Of a DNA stretch of 64,000 nucleotides, positions 18,250-27,023 are shown piece after piece. The notes beneath the pieces were generated by a model. It was given only the letters and a program-made list of their open reading frames with translations, was not told the origin of the DNA and did no database searches. The translations under genes and the position numbers were made by a program. Each line of letters starts with the position of its first letter. Positions within the stretch are counted from its first letter, which is position 1. The DNA lies in contig NZ_AUML01000003.1 of the NCBI RefSeq assembly GCF_000430665.1, forward strand, positions 124,001 to 188,000. Reading direction: 5' to 3'. Origin of the DNA: Aquimarina muelleri DSM 19832 (GTDB taxonomy: Bacteria > Bacteroidota > Bacteroidia > Flavobacteriales > Flavobacteriaceae).

Positions 18250-18299
18250 CGAATTCTTGTGAAGTGTTTACACTTGTTCAAAACCCATTTAAGAATTCG
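18250..18299. repeat. Nested inverted repeat (cruciform-like)
   Basis: Outer arms CGAATTCTT (18250-18258) and AAGAATTCG (18291-18299) are perfect 9-bp complements. Inside them, AAGTGT (18262-18267) and ACACTT (18270-18275) form a second hairpin. There is no U-tract, so it is not an obvious terminator. Confidence 0.5.
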
Positions 18300-18477
18300 A
18301 TGATAGAGTTAATAAAAAAACAGGTTTTAGTGGGTTACGCTTTATTTTTCCATAGCAATCAATCCTTATTAGAATTTAGCAGTAATGCCAAATCTTGTAA
18401 ATTATATTAGGTTTTAGTATGAAGTTGCATACCTCTATAAGCTTCTTAAATATTCGACTCATTTTACAATCATATTG

Positions 18478-18642
18478 TAAAAAACATCCTCCTTTCTTTG
18501 GATGTGTACGGAAAATTTGTTTCAAAAAGTAAAATACCAGATGTTGTTCTTGATACTTCGATAGAAATATGACAGAATAAAGACATTAAAGAAGCTTATA
18601 GAGTTGATTTTACTATCCACAGGAAAAAAATATTAGAATAGA
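18478..18642 (+). pseudogene. Remnant of a protein-coding gene, broken by stops
   Basis: One frame reads KNILLSLDVYGKFVSKSKIP, continues DVVLDTSIEI, then a TGA, then QNKDIKEAYRVDFTIHRKK and a TAG. The composition is protein-like rather than random, which suggests a decayed gene segment, but no family could be named. It lacks a start and is only about 55 codons long. Confidence 0.3.
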
Positions 18643-18699
18643 GACAATGACGAAGTTGAAACTTTTATATCAATTAAATAGCAAAAAAACACAGTAAAA

Positions 18700-19011
18700 A
18701 TGTTTATCATAAACTTAACATATAAAACGAAACTTGAGATAATTGACTTTTATATAAAAGAGCATACAGCTTTTTTGGACGAACAATACAAATTGGGGAA
18801 TTTTATTATTTCTGGACGAAAAACACCAAGAACTGGTGGGATAATATTATGCCAGGTTCATAATGAATTAGAACTAGAAAAAATCATACAAAAAGATCCT
18901 TTTAAAGTAAACGATTTAGCTGATTATGAATTAATTGAATTTGTACCAACCAAGGTTTTTGATGAAATTAAATTTTCAAAACTGATTTTTAAAATTAATA
19001 AGCAAAAATAA
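18700..19011 (+). CDS. YciI-family protein
   Basis: 103 residues, the ferredoxin-like alpha+beta fold of the YCII superfamily. Recognisable parts are the early HTAFLDEQYKLGNFIISGRK segment with the conserved His, then TGGIILCQ and the FKVNDLADYELIEF region (usually DPF...aGL..yei.eF). Members are small cytoplasmic proteins, some with dehydrochlorinase or hydrolase activity, most uncharacterised. Its stop codon is immediately followed by the ATG of the NTF2-like gene, so the two are coupled. Confidence 0.85.
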   Translation: MFIINLTYKTKLEIIDFYIKEHTAFLDEQYKLGNFIISGRKTPRTGGIILCQVHNELELEKIIQKDPFKVNDLADYELIEFVPTKVFDEIKFSKLIFKINKQK

Positions 19012-19416
19012 ATGTTATTTATTATGGATATGAGAAATTCAAATAACCGAAATGTTATAATTACTCTTGAACAGGAATTATTAAATTCTATGAAGACTTG
19101 TAATGTCCAAAAATTAGACGAATTAATTCATGAAGATTTACTTTTCAATATACCTAATGGACAAACAATAAGTAAATCCATAGATTTGGATACCTATCGA
19201 TTAAAAAGTATAAAAATAGATGAAATCTCGTCAAGCGAACAAGTTATTAATTTAATTGACTATACTGCAATTGTTTCTGTAATAATTGAGATGAGAGGAA
19301 AGTTTCAAAATCATATTCTTGATGGAAAATATCGTGTTTTACGAGTCTGGAAAAAAATAGATTGCAATTGGAAAATAATTGCTGGTAGCAGTATTTTTTT
19401 GTCAGAAGCCCCCTAG
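19012..19416 (+). CDS. NTF2-like (DUF4440/SnoaL-type) protein
   Basis: 134 residues with the cone-shaped alpha+beta fold of the NTF2 superfamily: two N-terminal helices with LNSMKTCNVQKLDELIHEDL, then LLFNIPNGQTISK and a closing sheet in YRVLRVWKKIDCNWKIIAG. Members serve as small enzymes, binding proteins or immunity proteins; no specific function can be read. The ATG directly follows the YciI stop codon. Alternative starts at codons 5 and 7 are possible; the real start may be a few residues later. Confidence 0.75.
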   Translation: MLFIMDMRNSNNRNVIITLEQELLNSMKTCNVQKLDELIHEDLLFNIPNGQTISKSIDLDTYRLKSIKIDEISSSEQVINLIDYTAIVSVIIEMRGKFQNHILDGKYRVLRVWKKIDCNWKIIAGSSIFLSEAP

Positions 19417-19544
19417 TTCATCAGGTTCGAATAGGTGTTATTCAATAAATGACGATATTAAATAATAGAATAGATTGTCTTTAGAAACTAAAACACCTCC
19501 TACATATATCGCTAGCTAAGACTCTCGAAACCCTATAGTATATT

Positions 19545-19735
19545 TACTTTCCCGCAACTTATTTTATGTCCCCTTCTATATATAACCTCTTCCCGTAGGT
19601 GTATTTATTATTCCCGTAAGTACAAAGACCCTTCCCGGCAGTTAGAAATGCTTTCCCAGCACTATAAAACCCCTTCCCGACGGTATAGTACCCCTTCCCG
19701 GCAATCAAAAGTATCGTCCTAGCTGCTGGGATCAA
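19545..19735. repeat. Degenerate 21-bp tandem repeat array
   Basis: A CTTCCCGGCA-type core followed by an AT-rich tail recurs with exact 21-bp phase. The first C after TT of the core is at 19592, 19613, 19634, 19655, 19676, 19697 and, in decayed form, 19718. Looser units lie at about 19551 and 19571. Units are 50-80% identical to each other; only the TTCCCG core is well kept. There are no unique spacers and no open frame. Confidence 0.75.
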
Positions 19736-19961
19736 GTATATGGCAGGCTGAGGCGCCCTAAGCTCCTTTTTGGAGAGTATGGAGAGGTCAGTGCTATGTG
19801 TTATTCAAGTTACAGGTCATAAAAATGAGTGAATTTATCATTTTATAGCAAAACGAAATCTATTGGTAATAATCCTAATGCTAAATAGATCCCATACTTT
19901 AGTTTACCACGAGCTTGCTGAAGGGCTGGAATGACAAAAATTAGATATATCGTACTTAAAA

Positions 19962-19990
19962 AAACAACCGTTTTCTATGTACGGTTGTTT
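19962..19990. terminator. Hairpin, possible terminator
   Basis: AAACAACCGT (19962-19971) and ACGGTTGTTT (19981-19990) form a perfect 10-bp stem. The minus-strand version is followed by a run of T, so it would end leftward transcription best, although no minus-strand gene lies directly to the right. On the plus strand it could weakly end the NTF2-like transcript. Confidence 0.55.
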
Positions 19991-20059
19991 ATCATTATAA
20001 ACCTGTAAACAAACACAATATACCCTGTTACGGGTATTCTTTTGCGCTGGATTGTTAGG

Positions 20060-20067
20060 TAGTTTTG
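20060..20067 (+). promoter_or_regulatory. Possible -7 box for the gene at 20092
   Basis: TAGTTTTG fits TAnnTTTG exactly and lies 24 nt before the ATG. The nearest TTG upstream is only 15 nt away, shorter than the usual 19 nt, so confidence is limited. Confidence 0.3.
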
Positions 20068-20091
20068 AGTACTATCTAAAACACTACAATC

Positions 20092-20877
20092 ATGAAAAAA
20101 ATTACACTTATTTTAATACTTAGTCTATGTTATCTCTTTTGCTGTAATGCCCAAGATTTACAATCAAGTTACATCTTCAACACAAACTATACTGATACAA
20201 TCACAAAATTAAATTATAAAAAAGGATATAAAATTAAAGTAATAGATATTAAACCTGCGCTGGATGGCAATGAGAAAAAAGACAGCATTATATTTACTGT
20301 TAATAGATTTAAAATTGATACTTCAAACGAAAACAAAAAAGGAATTAAATTAAATACTCTTTTTTATGAAACAGAAAATAACTCTTCTATTCAACACATT
20401 ATGGTTCGTGAAGTATTCAATAAATACACAGATCCTATCTATTCCTGTTTTAGAGGAGTTAGAGCTGGATTTTATACTATTCCATTTAAAATCAGAATAG
20501 ATAATTTTGATTTTGAACAAAATATAAATTTTGGAATGAATATCGGCTTCCAATTTAGGTTTAATAAAAAAATTGAAGATAGCTGGTTATACGAACCTTC
20601 TATTGGAATAGGGATATCCTCTATAAATTTGAATAGTAAAAATAGTAATGTTTCAGAAGAAAGAACAGCTAGTGCTTTTAGTAGCTCTATAGGTCTTATT
20701 CTTCATTTTGACAAAAACATCAATATTGGTTTATTTTCAGGCATGGATTTTTTAGGAAATAGTGACATTGAAGCAGACTGGAAATACAACAAAAAAATAT
20801 GGTTTGGTATTGGTGTCAATATAGGGTTTTCTCTTTCAGAAAGTAAAGGGGAAAGTTCAAATAATAAACCCGAATAG
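20092..20877 (+). CDS. Secreted outer-membrane beta-barrel-like protein, function unknown
   Basis: 261 residues. Signal peptide 1-20 (KKITLILILSLCYLF, then CNA-Q). The middle part has alternating polar and hydrophobic strands, and the second half reads like paired membrane beta-strands (FEQNINFGMNIGFQFRF, LYEPSIGIGISSIN, IGLILHF, IWFGIGVNIGFSL), resembling an 8-strand OmpW/opacity-type barrel. I do not recognise a named family. It is flanked by non-coding repeat DNA upstream and a strong terminator downstream, so it is probably a single-gene unit. Confidence 0.75.
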   Translation: MKKITLILILSLCYLFCCNAQDLQSSYIFNTNYTDTITKLNYKKGYKIKVIDIKPALDGNEKKDSIIFTVNRFKIDTSNENKKGIKLNTLFYETENNSSIQHIMVREVFNKYTDPIYSCFRGVRAGFYTIPFKIRIDNFDFEQNINFGMNIGFQFRFNKKIEDSWLYEPSIGIGISSINLNSKNSNVSEERTASAFSSSIGLILHFDKNINIGLFSGMDFLGNSDIEADWKYNKKIWFGIGVNIGFSLSESKGESSNNKPE

Positions 20878-20905
20878 AATTACAATAATATTTAAACTAC
20901 AAACA

Positions 20906-20943
20906 AAAAGCCACCATATTCTAAATAGAAATGGTGGCTTTTT
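20906..20943. terminator. Bidirectional intrinsic terminator
   Basis: AAAAAGCCACCAT pairs perfectly with ATGGTGGCTTTTT over a 12-nt loop, giving a U-tract on both strands. It separates the convergent barrel-like gene (+) and the M49 peptidase gene (-). Confidence 0.9.
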
Positions 20944-20966
20944 ATATGTTTTATACTAGATAAAAA

Positions 20967-23018
20967 TTAATTCACTTCTGGTAAGAAATTATAATTCTTA
21001 CTATAAAATAACATTTGTGAAACAAAATCTTCTGGTTGTGTAACCTCTATTTTTGTTATCTCTCCACTCTCGTTCATTTCAGGAACTAAAACAGGATTTA
21101 CAAAACCACTGTACGGTGCAGATGTAAATTGCTTATTACGCTCTAATACTTCTGCATGAATCGCCTGATCTACTTTTACACCATATCCTTCTACTAATTC
21201 TTCTGCTGCTTTATAATCTCCTTCCGATTTAATACGTTGTGTTTCTCTTAATAATCGTCCAAAAATCTCTCTTAGTTTAGCATAATCCTTAATATCAAAA
21301 TAGGTCTTACCATCTCTGGTAACTTTTTCTATTACATTATCCTTTTTTCCTTGCTCAAAAGCCCAGCCACTTACCCACTGGCGGTTACGCATGTGTGCTT
21401 CTTCTACATCATCCCCCAGGTTTAAACGTATTAATTGTGTCATTAAACCATTACGGATATATCCATCATAGGCAGCTTTTCCTGTTTTTTCCCAATCTTC
21501 AACCAATCCTAATTCTTGTAATTTTGGATCCATTAAATAGTATAATCCTACTAAATCTGCACGACCTTCTTCCATAGTAGAAGCATAGTTTTTTAACGTC
21601 TCTTTAGTTTCGCCTACTCCTGGATTTAATTGTCCAGATGCATGTCCTACTACTTCGTGTAAGGCAGTGTGCAGTTTATCTCCTAACTGTCCATATTTTT
21701 CTTCTAATACAAACTCTTCTTGATCATGAACAAACTCTTTTAAACGACCAGAACCACCAGCATTACTATATGCTTCCGTAATATTTCCTAAAGAAACAGA
21801 TTTTGATCCTACTGCGGCTCTAATCCAGTTTGCATTAGGTAGATTTACTCCTATTGGCGTACTTGGCGAAGCATCTCCTGCCTCTCCTGCAACTGCTACC
21901 ACTTTATAAGAAACTCCTACTACACTGTCTTTTTTGTGCTCGTCCATTAACGGAGAATTATCCTCGAACCATTGTGCATTTTCAGATAATACAGACATTT
22001 TTTGAGACATATCAAAATCTTTGATCTGTATGATACTCTCATAAGATCCTCTGTATCCTAATGGATCGTTATATACCTCGATAAAACTATTAATATAATC
22101 TATATTTCCTTCGGTAGCGGCTGTCCATGCTACGTTATAGTCATCCCAAGTTTGTAAATCCCCTGTTTTGTAATATTTTATCAACAAACCAAGAGCATCT
22201 CCTTGCGCTTTATTTTCTGCTACTCCTTGTGCTTTTTCTAACCACTTAACTATTTCGTCGATTGCAGAACCATATAACCCACCTGATTTATATACTCTTT
22301 CTTTAAGCGCTCCATTTTCTTTTACTAATTGAGAGTTTAAACCAAAAGATAATGGTTTAGCTGGATTAGGTGATTTCATTTTTCCGTAAAAAGAGGTTAC
22401 ATCTTTATTAGTTACACCTGGTCCATAAAAATTAACCGCAGATACTGCTACATTATCTACTCCTTTTGCTTGATTTACTTTTTTAGTGTCTGCCTCATCA
22501 AAGATTACTTCATACGCTTCTTTTGGCATCTCGGTACTTGTTGCAGCTAGTAGAGAACTTAAATAATCTTTACTGAATTCTGGTTTGATTTTATCATTAC
22601 TATAGTGGTGATGGATACCATTAGAAAACCAAACTCTTTTTAAGTACGTTTCAAAAGCTTTCCATTCTTCTAAATTTTTATCTCCTTCATACGAAGTGTA
22701 GACTTTTTCTAACGCTTTTCTTATAGTAAGATTATGGCGATAGTTTTGATCCCACATAATATCTCTTCCGCTTAAACCTGCTTGCGTAAGATAATACACT
22801 AATTTTTGTTCTTTTAAAGTAAGATTTTCCCAACCCGGAATTTGATATCGTAAAACTTTTAAATCTGCAAACTGTTCTACAACATAATCAAATTTTTCCT
22901 CTGTTATCTCTTGTTTTTCTTCTTGATTATCGATTTGATCTTTAACCTTCGGATCTTTCTTACATGCTATCATTATACCAGAGATAGCTATAAAAAACAC
23001 TATTTTATTAAGCTTCAT
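20967..23018 (-). CDS. Dipeptidyl-peptidase III family (M49) zinc peptidase, lipoprotein
   Basis: 683 residues. The signal peptide ends in a lipobox IAC (Cys19), so it is a membrane-attached envelope enzyme, unlike cytosolic eukaryotic DPP III. The M49 zinc motif here is HEVVGH (residues about 454-459, a six-residue HExxGH form), with the third ligand and second motif in MEEGRADLVGLYYL (about 479-492). M49 enzymes remove dipeptides from the N-terminus of short peptides. Bacteroidota members of this length are typical. The gene stands alone between divergent and convergent neighbours. Confidence 0.88.
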   Translation of the reverse strand: MKLNKIVFFIAISGIMIACKKDPKVKDQIDNQEEKQEITEEKFDYVVEQFADLKVLRYQIPGWENLTLKEQKLVYYLTQAGLSGRDIMWDQNYRHNLTIRKALEKVYTSYEGDKNLEEWKAFETYLKRVWFSNGIHHHYSNDKIKPEFSKDYLSSLLAATSTEMPKEAYEVIFDEADTKKVNQAKGVDNVAVSAVNFYGPGVTNKDVTSFYGKMKSPNPAKPLSFGLNSQLVKENGALKERVYKSGGLYGSAIDEIVKWLEKAQGVAENKAQGDALGLLIKYYKTGDLQTWDDYNVAWTAATEGNIDYINSFIEVYNDPLGYRGSYESIIQIKDFDMSQKMSVLSENAQWFEDNSPLMDEHKKDSVVGVSYKVVAVAGEAGDASPSTPIGVNLPNANWIRAAVGSKSVSLGNITEAYSNAGGSGRLKEFVHDQEEFVLEEKYGQLGDKLHTALHEVVGHASGQLNPGVGETKETLKNYASTMEEGRADLVGLYYLMDPKLQELGLVEDWEKTGKAAYDGYIRNGLMTQLIRLNLGDDVEEAHMRNRQWVSGWAFEQGKKDNVIEKVTRDGKTYFDIKDYAKLREIFGRLLRETQRIKSEGDYKAAEELVEGYGVKVDQAIHAEVLERNKQFTSAPYSGFVNPVLVPEMNESGEITKIEVTQPEDFVSQMLFYSKNYNFLPEVN

Positions 23019-23040
23019 TTGTTATATTTTATTGTTTTGA

Positions 23041-23048
23041 CAAATGTA
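23041..23048 (-). promoter_or_regulatory. Possible -7 box for the M49 peptidase gene
   Basis: Minus-strand TACATTTG matches TAnnTTTG exactly and ends 22 nt upstream of the start codon. No clear TTG was found at the expected -33 distance. Confidence 0.35.
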
Positions 23049-23110
23049 ACAAAATAAAAGGATGTTAAAATTGTTTATATTAGCTGACCAAACAATATAA
23101 ACTAACTAAA

Positions 23111-24145
23111 ATGAAAATAGTAAAGTATTTATTTTTTCTATTATTATTAGTAATAATTGGTGGCGCTGTTTATATAGCTACTATAGATGGTGATTATCAA
23201 GTAGAAGAAAGCAGAGTAATAGATGCTCCTGATGAATTATTATTTAGTACTATTAATGAGTATAAAACATGGGACAAATGGGGACCATGGATGGATGAGT
23301 CTGACGACTTTATTATGGAATATCCTGAAAAAACAAGTGGTGAAGGAGCTTCTTATTCCTGGAAAAGTAAAACACAAGGAGATGGTAGAATGGAAACCAA
23401 AAAAGCTTCTCCTTTTAGTAGTATAGATCAAGGAATAACATTTATTACCCCTACGGGAGAAAGTAAAAGTGATGTATACTGGAAATTTGAAAAACTGGAA
23501 GGTAAAAAAACTAAAGTTACCTGGGGAATGAAAGGCACACAGTCTTTTATGGAAAAGGCTTTTTGGCTAACTCAGGATAGTACTCTATCCCAAGCGATAA
23601 AACCTATGTATTCTCGTGGGCTCGAAAAACTAGATGCCTTTGTAAATGAAAAAATGAAAAAATATTCTATCCATGTAGATGGTATAACCGAACATGGTGG
23701 AGGGTTTTATATGTATAGCGCTACAGCTTCCTCTATAACAATTATTCCTGAAAAAATGGCACAAATGCTACCTGCGGTAAGTACCTATATGAAGCAAAAT
23801 AACCTTCCTCAAACAGGAATGCCTTTTACCTTATATAATGAATACAATGAAGAACAAGGAACAGCTATTTTTTCTACCGCTATCCCAACAAGAGATAAAG
23901 TAGTTACTCCAAAAGAAAGTTCTATTCTTTGTGATTTCTTACCAAGACAAAAAGTGGCTAAAACTACACTGAATGGGGATTATATAAATCTAAAAGAAGC
24001 ATGGGAAGCCGCATATAAATATATTAACGAAAATAATCTGGAACTAAATACAGAGTCTGCTCCTTTTGAGGTATACCGTATAGATCCAGAATTACAACCA
24101 AATCCAGCAGAGTGGATAACTGAAATTTATATTCCAATAAAGTAA
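23111..24145 (+). CDS. SRPBCC domain fused to GyrI-like effector-binding domain, membrane-anchored
   Basis: 344 residues. One N-terminal membrane helix (4-24), then an SRPBCC/polyketide-cyclase-like domain (about 33-178; ESRVIDAPDELLFSTINEYK and later KTKVTWGMKG), then a GyrI-like/AraC-effector-binding domain (about 185-344; the typical TLNGDYINLKEAWEAAYKYI segment and a final YRIDPELQPNPAEWITEIYI). Both are small-molecule pockets. With the anchor they would face the periplasm or cytoplasmic surface. Such fusions occur in Bacteroidota without known function. A strong terminator follows. Confidence 0.85.
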   Translation: MKIVKYLFFLLLLVIIGGAVYIATIDGDYQVEESRVIDAPDELLFSTINEYKTWDKWGPWMDESDDFIMEYPEKTSGEGASYSWKSKTQGDGRMETKKASPFSSIDQGITFITPTGESKSDVYWKFEKLEGKKTKVTWGMKGTQSFMEKAFWLTQDSTLSQAIKPMYSRGLEKLDAFVNEKMKKYSIHVDGITEHGGGFYMYSATASSITIIPEKMAQMLPAVSTYMKQNNLPQTGMPFTLYNEYNEEQGTAIFSTAIPTRDKVVTPKESSILCDFLPRQKVAKTTLNGDYINLKEAWEAAYKYINENNLELNTESAPFEVYRIDPELQPNPAEWITEIYIPIK

Positions 24146-24153
24146 AGAAACTA

Positions 24154-24199
24154 TTTGATACGCTACATTTTATATCTTAATAAAATGCAGCGTATCAAA
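24154..24199. terminator. Intrinsic terminator after the SRPBCC/GyrI gene
   Basis: A 19-bp stem with a single mismatch: TTTGATACGCT-x-CATTTTA against its complement, 9 nt after the stop codon. A/T-rich flanks give a weak U-tract in both directions. Confidence 0.75.
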
Positions 24200-24294
24200 T
24201 TAAATAACACTATAAATTACACTTAAATCCTTCTCAAAGAGATTCTTTAGCAGTAACTAAGACCTAAGCAAAACATAGCTTTTAAATTATAATA

Positions 24295-24660
24295 ATGAAA
24301 CAGATATTTTTGGTATTTATTGGTGGTGGTACTGGCAGCATTGCTCGCTACCTTATTAGTAAATACCTTAATAACTCCTCTACAGGAATCCCTTATGGTA
24401 CATTAACCGCCAATGTACTTGGTTGTCTTTTAATTGGTATTATCTTAGGCCTTTCTCTTAAAAACAATATCATATCTCAAAATACAGTTCTTCTTCTTGC
24501 AACAGGGTTTTGTGGTGGATTTACAACCTTTTCTACTTTTGCTTATGAAAACCATGTATTATTAAAGTCAGGAGATTTTATAAATTTCATTTTGTATGCA
24601 ATAGCATCTCTGGTTATTGGGCTTCTTTTTGTTTTTTTAGGAATGTTTATTACCAAATAA
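24295..24660 (+). CDS. crcB: Fluoride channel CrcB/Fluc
   Basis: 121 residues, four membrane helices; assembles as a dual-topology dimer that lets fluoride out of the cell. Diagnostic segments: GGGTGSIARYLISKYL at the N-terminus, GTLTANVLGCLLIGI with the conserved Asn, and TGFCGGFTTFSTFAYE with the phenylalanine box and sodium-site Thr-Thr. The length is normal for the family. I checked the 149-nt upstream region and saw no fluoride-riboswitch layout. It is a single gene. Confidence 0.92.
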   Translation: MKQIFLVFIGGGTGSIARYLISKYLNNSSTGIPYGTLTANVLGCLLIGIILGLSLKNNIISQNTVLLLATGFCGGFTTFSTFAYENHVLLKSGDFINFILYAIASLVIGLLFVFLGMFITK

Positions 24661-25085
24661 ACTATCCCATTTTTCTATTTATAATAACCTTTCCAAAAGG
24701 TTTATAAAAAAATTGAAGCAACTTACGCTCAGTAAAGTTAAATAAGTATTGAATTCTAAAGTCAGAAAATAAGATTAAGCACTACCTCTTAATATTTTAT
24801 CTACAAAGTAGAGATAGACAACTCAAAGCCTTTTTGCTTTTATATTAGATGCTATTTAATATTATATAAAGTTTAGACTATTAAAAAACCTACAAATTTT
24901 ATTTTAAAAATACGTATTGATTTTTTTTATAAACAACCTTTATTGTATATCGATTATTGTTTGAATTTACTGTAATAAAATGTTCTTACAATATTCTACC
25001 CCTTATCTCCTTCTTAGTTACCTTTCTTTTATATAGTTTTACACACTCAAAATTGAAATATTATTACGGATAACTAAAATTAATA
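24661..25085. other. AT-rich non-coding region
   Basis: 425 nt between crcB and the porin gene. Small inverted repeats only: AACCTTT-CC-A-AAAGGTT just after crcB (possible weak terminator), and AAAGC-CTTTT-TGCTTT near 24825-24841. No reading frame or clear promoter seen. Confidence 0.5.
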
Positions 25086-26198
25086 ATGAAAATAATGACT
25101 ATCGCAAACTTTTTAAAAAGAGCTTCTCTTATAACTTTAACTTTTTTAAGTTTTCATACTATAGCACAAGAGGAAAAACAAAAATCAAACTTAGAAGAGT
25201 TATTCTCTAAAATCAACTTATCTGGATCTATAGACACTTATTATAGATATAATTTTGATGCTCCTAATAACAATTTAGTGGCTCCACAAACTTTTTTTGC
25301 TAATCAAAGTGGCTTTGCCTTAGGAATGGTAAATACCGTTTTAGCATATGAAGGAGAAAAAATTGGATTTGTCGCTGATCTTGTATTTGGAAAAAGAGGA
25401 GAAGAAGCTGTATTTAACTCTGAAGGAACATCACAAATCATCAATCAACTATATGTATATTGGCAAGTAAACCAAAATGTTAAGTTTACCTTTGGTAATT
25501 TCAATACTTATATAGGGTATGAAATGATTTCGCCTACTAACAACTTCAATTACTCCACATCTTATATGTTTACTTATGGTCCTTTATCTCATACTGGTCT
25601 AAAGGCTGATTTTAAGCTTAATAAAAAATGGTCTGCGATGCTTGCCATAATGAATCCATCGGATTATACCGATAGTAATCCTTTTGACACCTATATTGTT
25701 GGTGCGCAATTAGGATATGAAGTAGATAAACTTAGTACATATCTTAATTTTAGATATGGCAACGAAGGCTTTCCTGGAGAAGTAGGTCCTACTTTCCAAG
25801 CGGATCTTACTACAACTTGGAATTTAACAGAGGATTTTAAACTTGGTCTAAATACTACTTATGTAACTACTGAACCTGAAGAGAACGGAGATACTTCTGG
25901 ATTTTATGGGGTTGCATTATACCCACAATATAAAACATCTGAAAAATTTTCTATTGGATTAAGAGGGGAATATCTATCTGTATATAACGATGGTCTCACA
26001 GATGTTATTGGTTTAGATAATCAAGGCGACGGAGATGTTATAGCTACTACCTTAACAGGAAATTATACTATTGGAGATCTAACTCTTATACCAGAACTAA
26101 GATTAGATACAACTTCTGAAGATTTTTTTATCAACAAGGACAGAAAGCCTACAAAAAACCTTTCTTCTTTTGTATTAGCTGCGGTATATAAATTCTAA
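25086..26198 (+). CDS. Outer-membrane porin, bbp2/OmpL-like family
   Basis: 370 residues. Signal peptide of about 27 residues (SLITLTFLSFHTIAQ). The mature protein begins with a short helical/charged stretch, then INLSGSIDTYYRYNF, the start of a beta-barrel, with repeated amphipathic strands to the C-terminal aromatic FVLAAVYKF. The patterns QSGFALGMVNTVLAYEGEKIGFVADLVFG and IGYEMISPTNNFNYSTSY (each in several pieces) match the putative porin-2 family common in Bacteroidota. It forms a passive channel; the solute is unknown. It has its own terminator downstream. Confidence 0.85.
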   Translation: MKIMTIANFLKRASLITLTFLSFHTIAQEEKQKSNLEELFSKINLSGSIDTYYRYNFDAPNNNLVAPQTFFANQSGFALGMVNTVLAYEGEKIGFVADLVFGKRGEEAVFNSEGTSQIINQLYVYWQVNQNVKFTFGNFNTYIGYEMISPTNNFNYSTSYMFTYGPLSHTGLKADFKLNKKWSAMLAIMNPSDYTDSNPFDTYIVGAQLGYEVDKLSTYLNFRYGNEGFPGEVGPTFQADLTTTWNLTEDFKLGLNTTYVTTEPEENGDTSGFYGVALYPQYKTSEKFSIGLRGEYLSVYNDGLTDVIGLDNQGDGDVIATTLTGNYTIGDLTLIPELRLDTTSEDFFINKDRKPTKNLSSFVLAAVYKF

Positions 26199-26213
26199 AA
26201 AACAATTATAATG

Positions 26214-26258
26214 AGATCTAAGAAGAGGTTTTAAAAATCTAAATCTTTTCTTAGATCT
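26214..26258. terminator. Intrinsic terminator after the porin gene
   Basis: AGATCTAAGAAGAG and CTTTTCTTAGATCT pair over 14 bp with one mismatch, 16 nt after the porin stop, between convergent genes. TATTATTATT follows on the plus strand. Confidence 0.75.
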
Positions 26259-26279
26259 TATTATTATTCTTCAATAAAA

Positions 26280-26918
26280 TCACTTGTTTTCTGATTCGTT
26301 TTTAAATTTTTTGACTCCTACAGGAATCTTTATCTCCAAATGATTATCCTCTGGAGGAATAGGACAAGAATAACGGGGATTATATGCACAGTAAGGATTG
26401 TAAGATGTATTGAAATCAATCAAAACCGAATCTCCTTCAGGAATTTTGAGATCAATAAAACGTCCCCCAGAATAACTAGATTCTGCATTCGTTAAATCTG
26501 TAAATGGCAAAAACAGATATGTATCATATTGAGGTTCTGTTGTCAATCCTTGATTTTGATATACATTTAATATAAATACCTTAGATTGAAGTACAAAATG
26601 TACCTCACCATACTTTACATATAATGGTTCTGTACCTGTTGTTGTTTTCATAACAAAAGGAGTCTCGTAAGGAGTACGTACAAATTTTGCTGTAACACAA
26701 AATGAAGTATCTATTTTAAAAAAATCTAAGGATTTAAAACGCTCTAAATCTTTTGGTATAAGAGGCGAAGTTTCTTCAGATGTAAAATCTTTATTAAGCT
26801 CTTGCTGAAAAGATAATATCCTCTTTATGGCAGTAGAATCCTGAGCAAATAGATTGTTAATCAAGAAAATAAATAAAATTGATAATCGAAACACTTTCCT
26901 TTTTTTGCAAAAATACAA
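26280..26918 (-). CDS. DUF1684 protein, secreted
   Basis: 212 residues as drawn. Signal peptide ends at NNLFAQ (about residue 25). The body is a beta-rich DUF1684 domain with the typical block FNTSYNPYCAYNPRYSCPIP near the C-terminus and the closing LEIKIPVGVKKF. Function is unknown in the whole family. The start shown is a TTG. A minus-strand TATTTTTG box (26908-26915) overlaps codons 2-4; if that is the real -7 element, translation must begin later, for example at a GTG at 26892-26894, which still leaves a good signal peptide. Confidence 0.82.
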   Translation of the reverse strand: MYFCKKRKVFRLSILFIFLINNLFAQDSTAIKRILSFQQELNKDFTSEETSPLIPKDLERFKSLDFFKIDTSFCVTAKFVRTPYETPFVMKTTTGTEPLYVKYGEVHFVLQSKVFILNVYQNQGLTTEPQYDTYLFLPFTDLTNAESSYSGGRFIDLKIPEGDSVLIDFNTSYNPYCAYNPRYSCPIPPEDNHLEIKIPVGVKKFKNESENK

Positions 26919-27023
26919 TTTACAATTAGTTAACTAATTAATTTTGGTAAAATTGTACTCAAATAATAGATAAAAAATTACTTTTATCTATTATTTGGGT
27001 ATAACTTATAAATTCTATACACA

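Larger units (their letters stand above)
18097..18699. other. Non-coding stretch with degraded sequence
   Basis: 603 nt between the VOC and YciI genes. It contains a cruciform-like inverted repeat at 18250-18299 and a broken reading frame at about 18478-18642, both listed separately. The rest is AT-rich with no recognisable promoter, terminator or coding signal. It looks like decayed former gene content. Confidence 0.5.
19417..20091. other. Non-coding region with 21-bp tandem array and hairpin
   Basis: 675 nt with no gene. It holds the 21-bp repeat array (about 19545-19735), a short AGCTCC-TTTTT-GGAG hairpin near 19761-19775, a strong hairpin at 19962-19990, and a possible promoter before the gene starting at 20092. 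Confidence 0.6.

Noticed and set aside
19545..19735. CRISPR array
   Set aside because: Units are directly adjacent with 21-bp phase and no unique spacers, repeats are poorly conserved, and no cas genes are in the window.
24146..24294. Fluoride riboswitch upstream of crcB
   Set aside because: No pseudoknot-forming layout with the conserved GG-AUGG and CUGAUGA-type blocks could be found; the only strong structure is the terminator of the previous gene.
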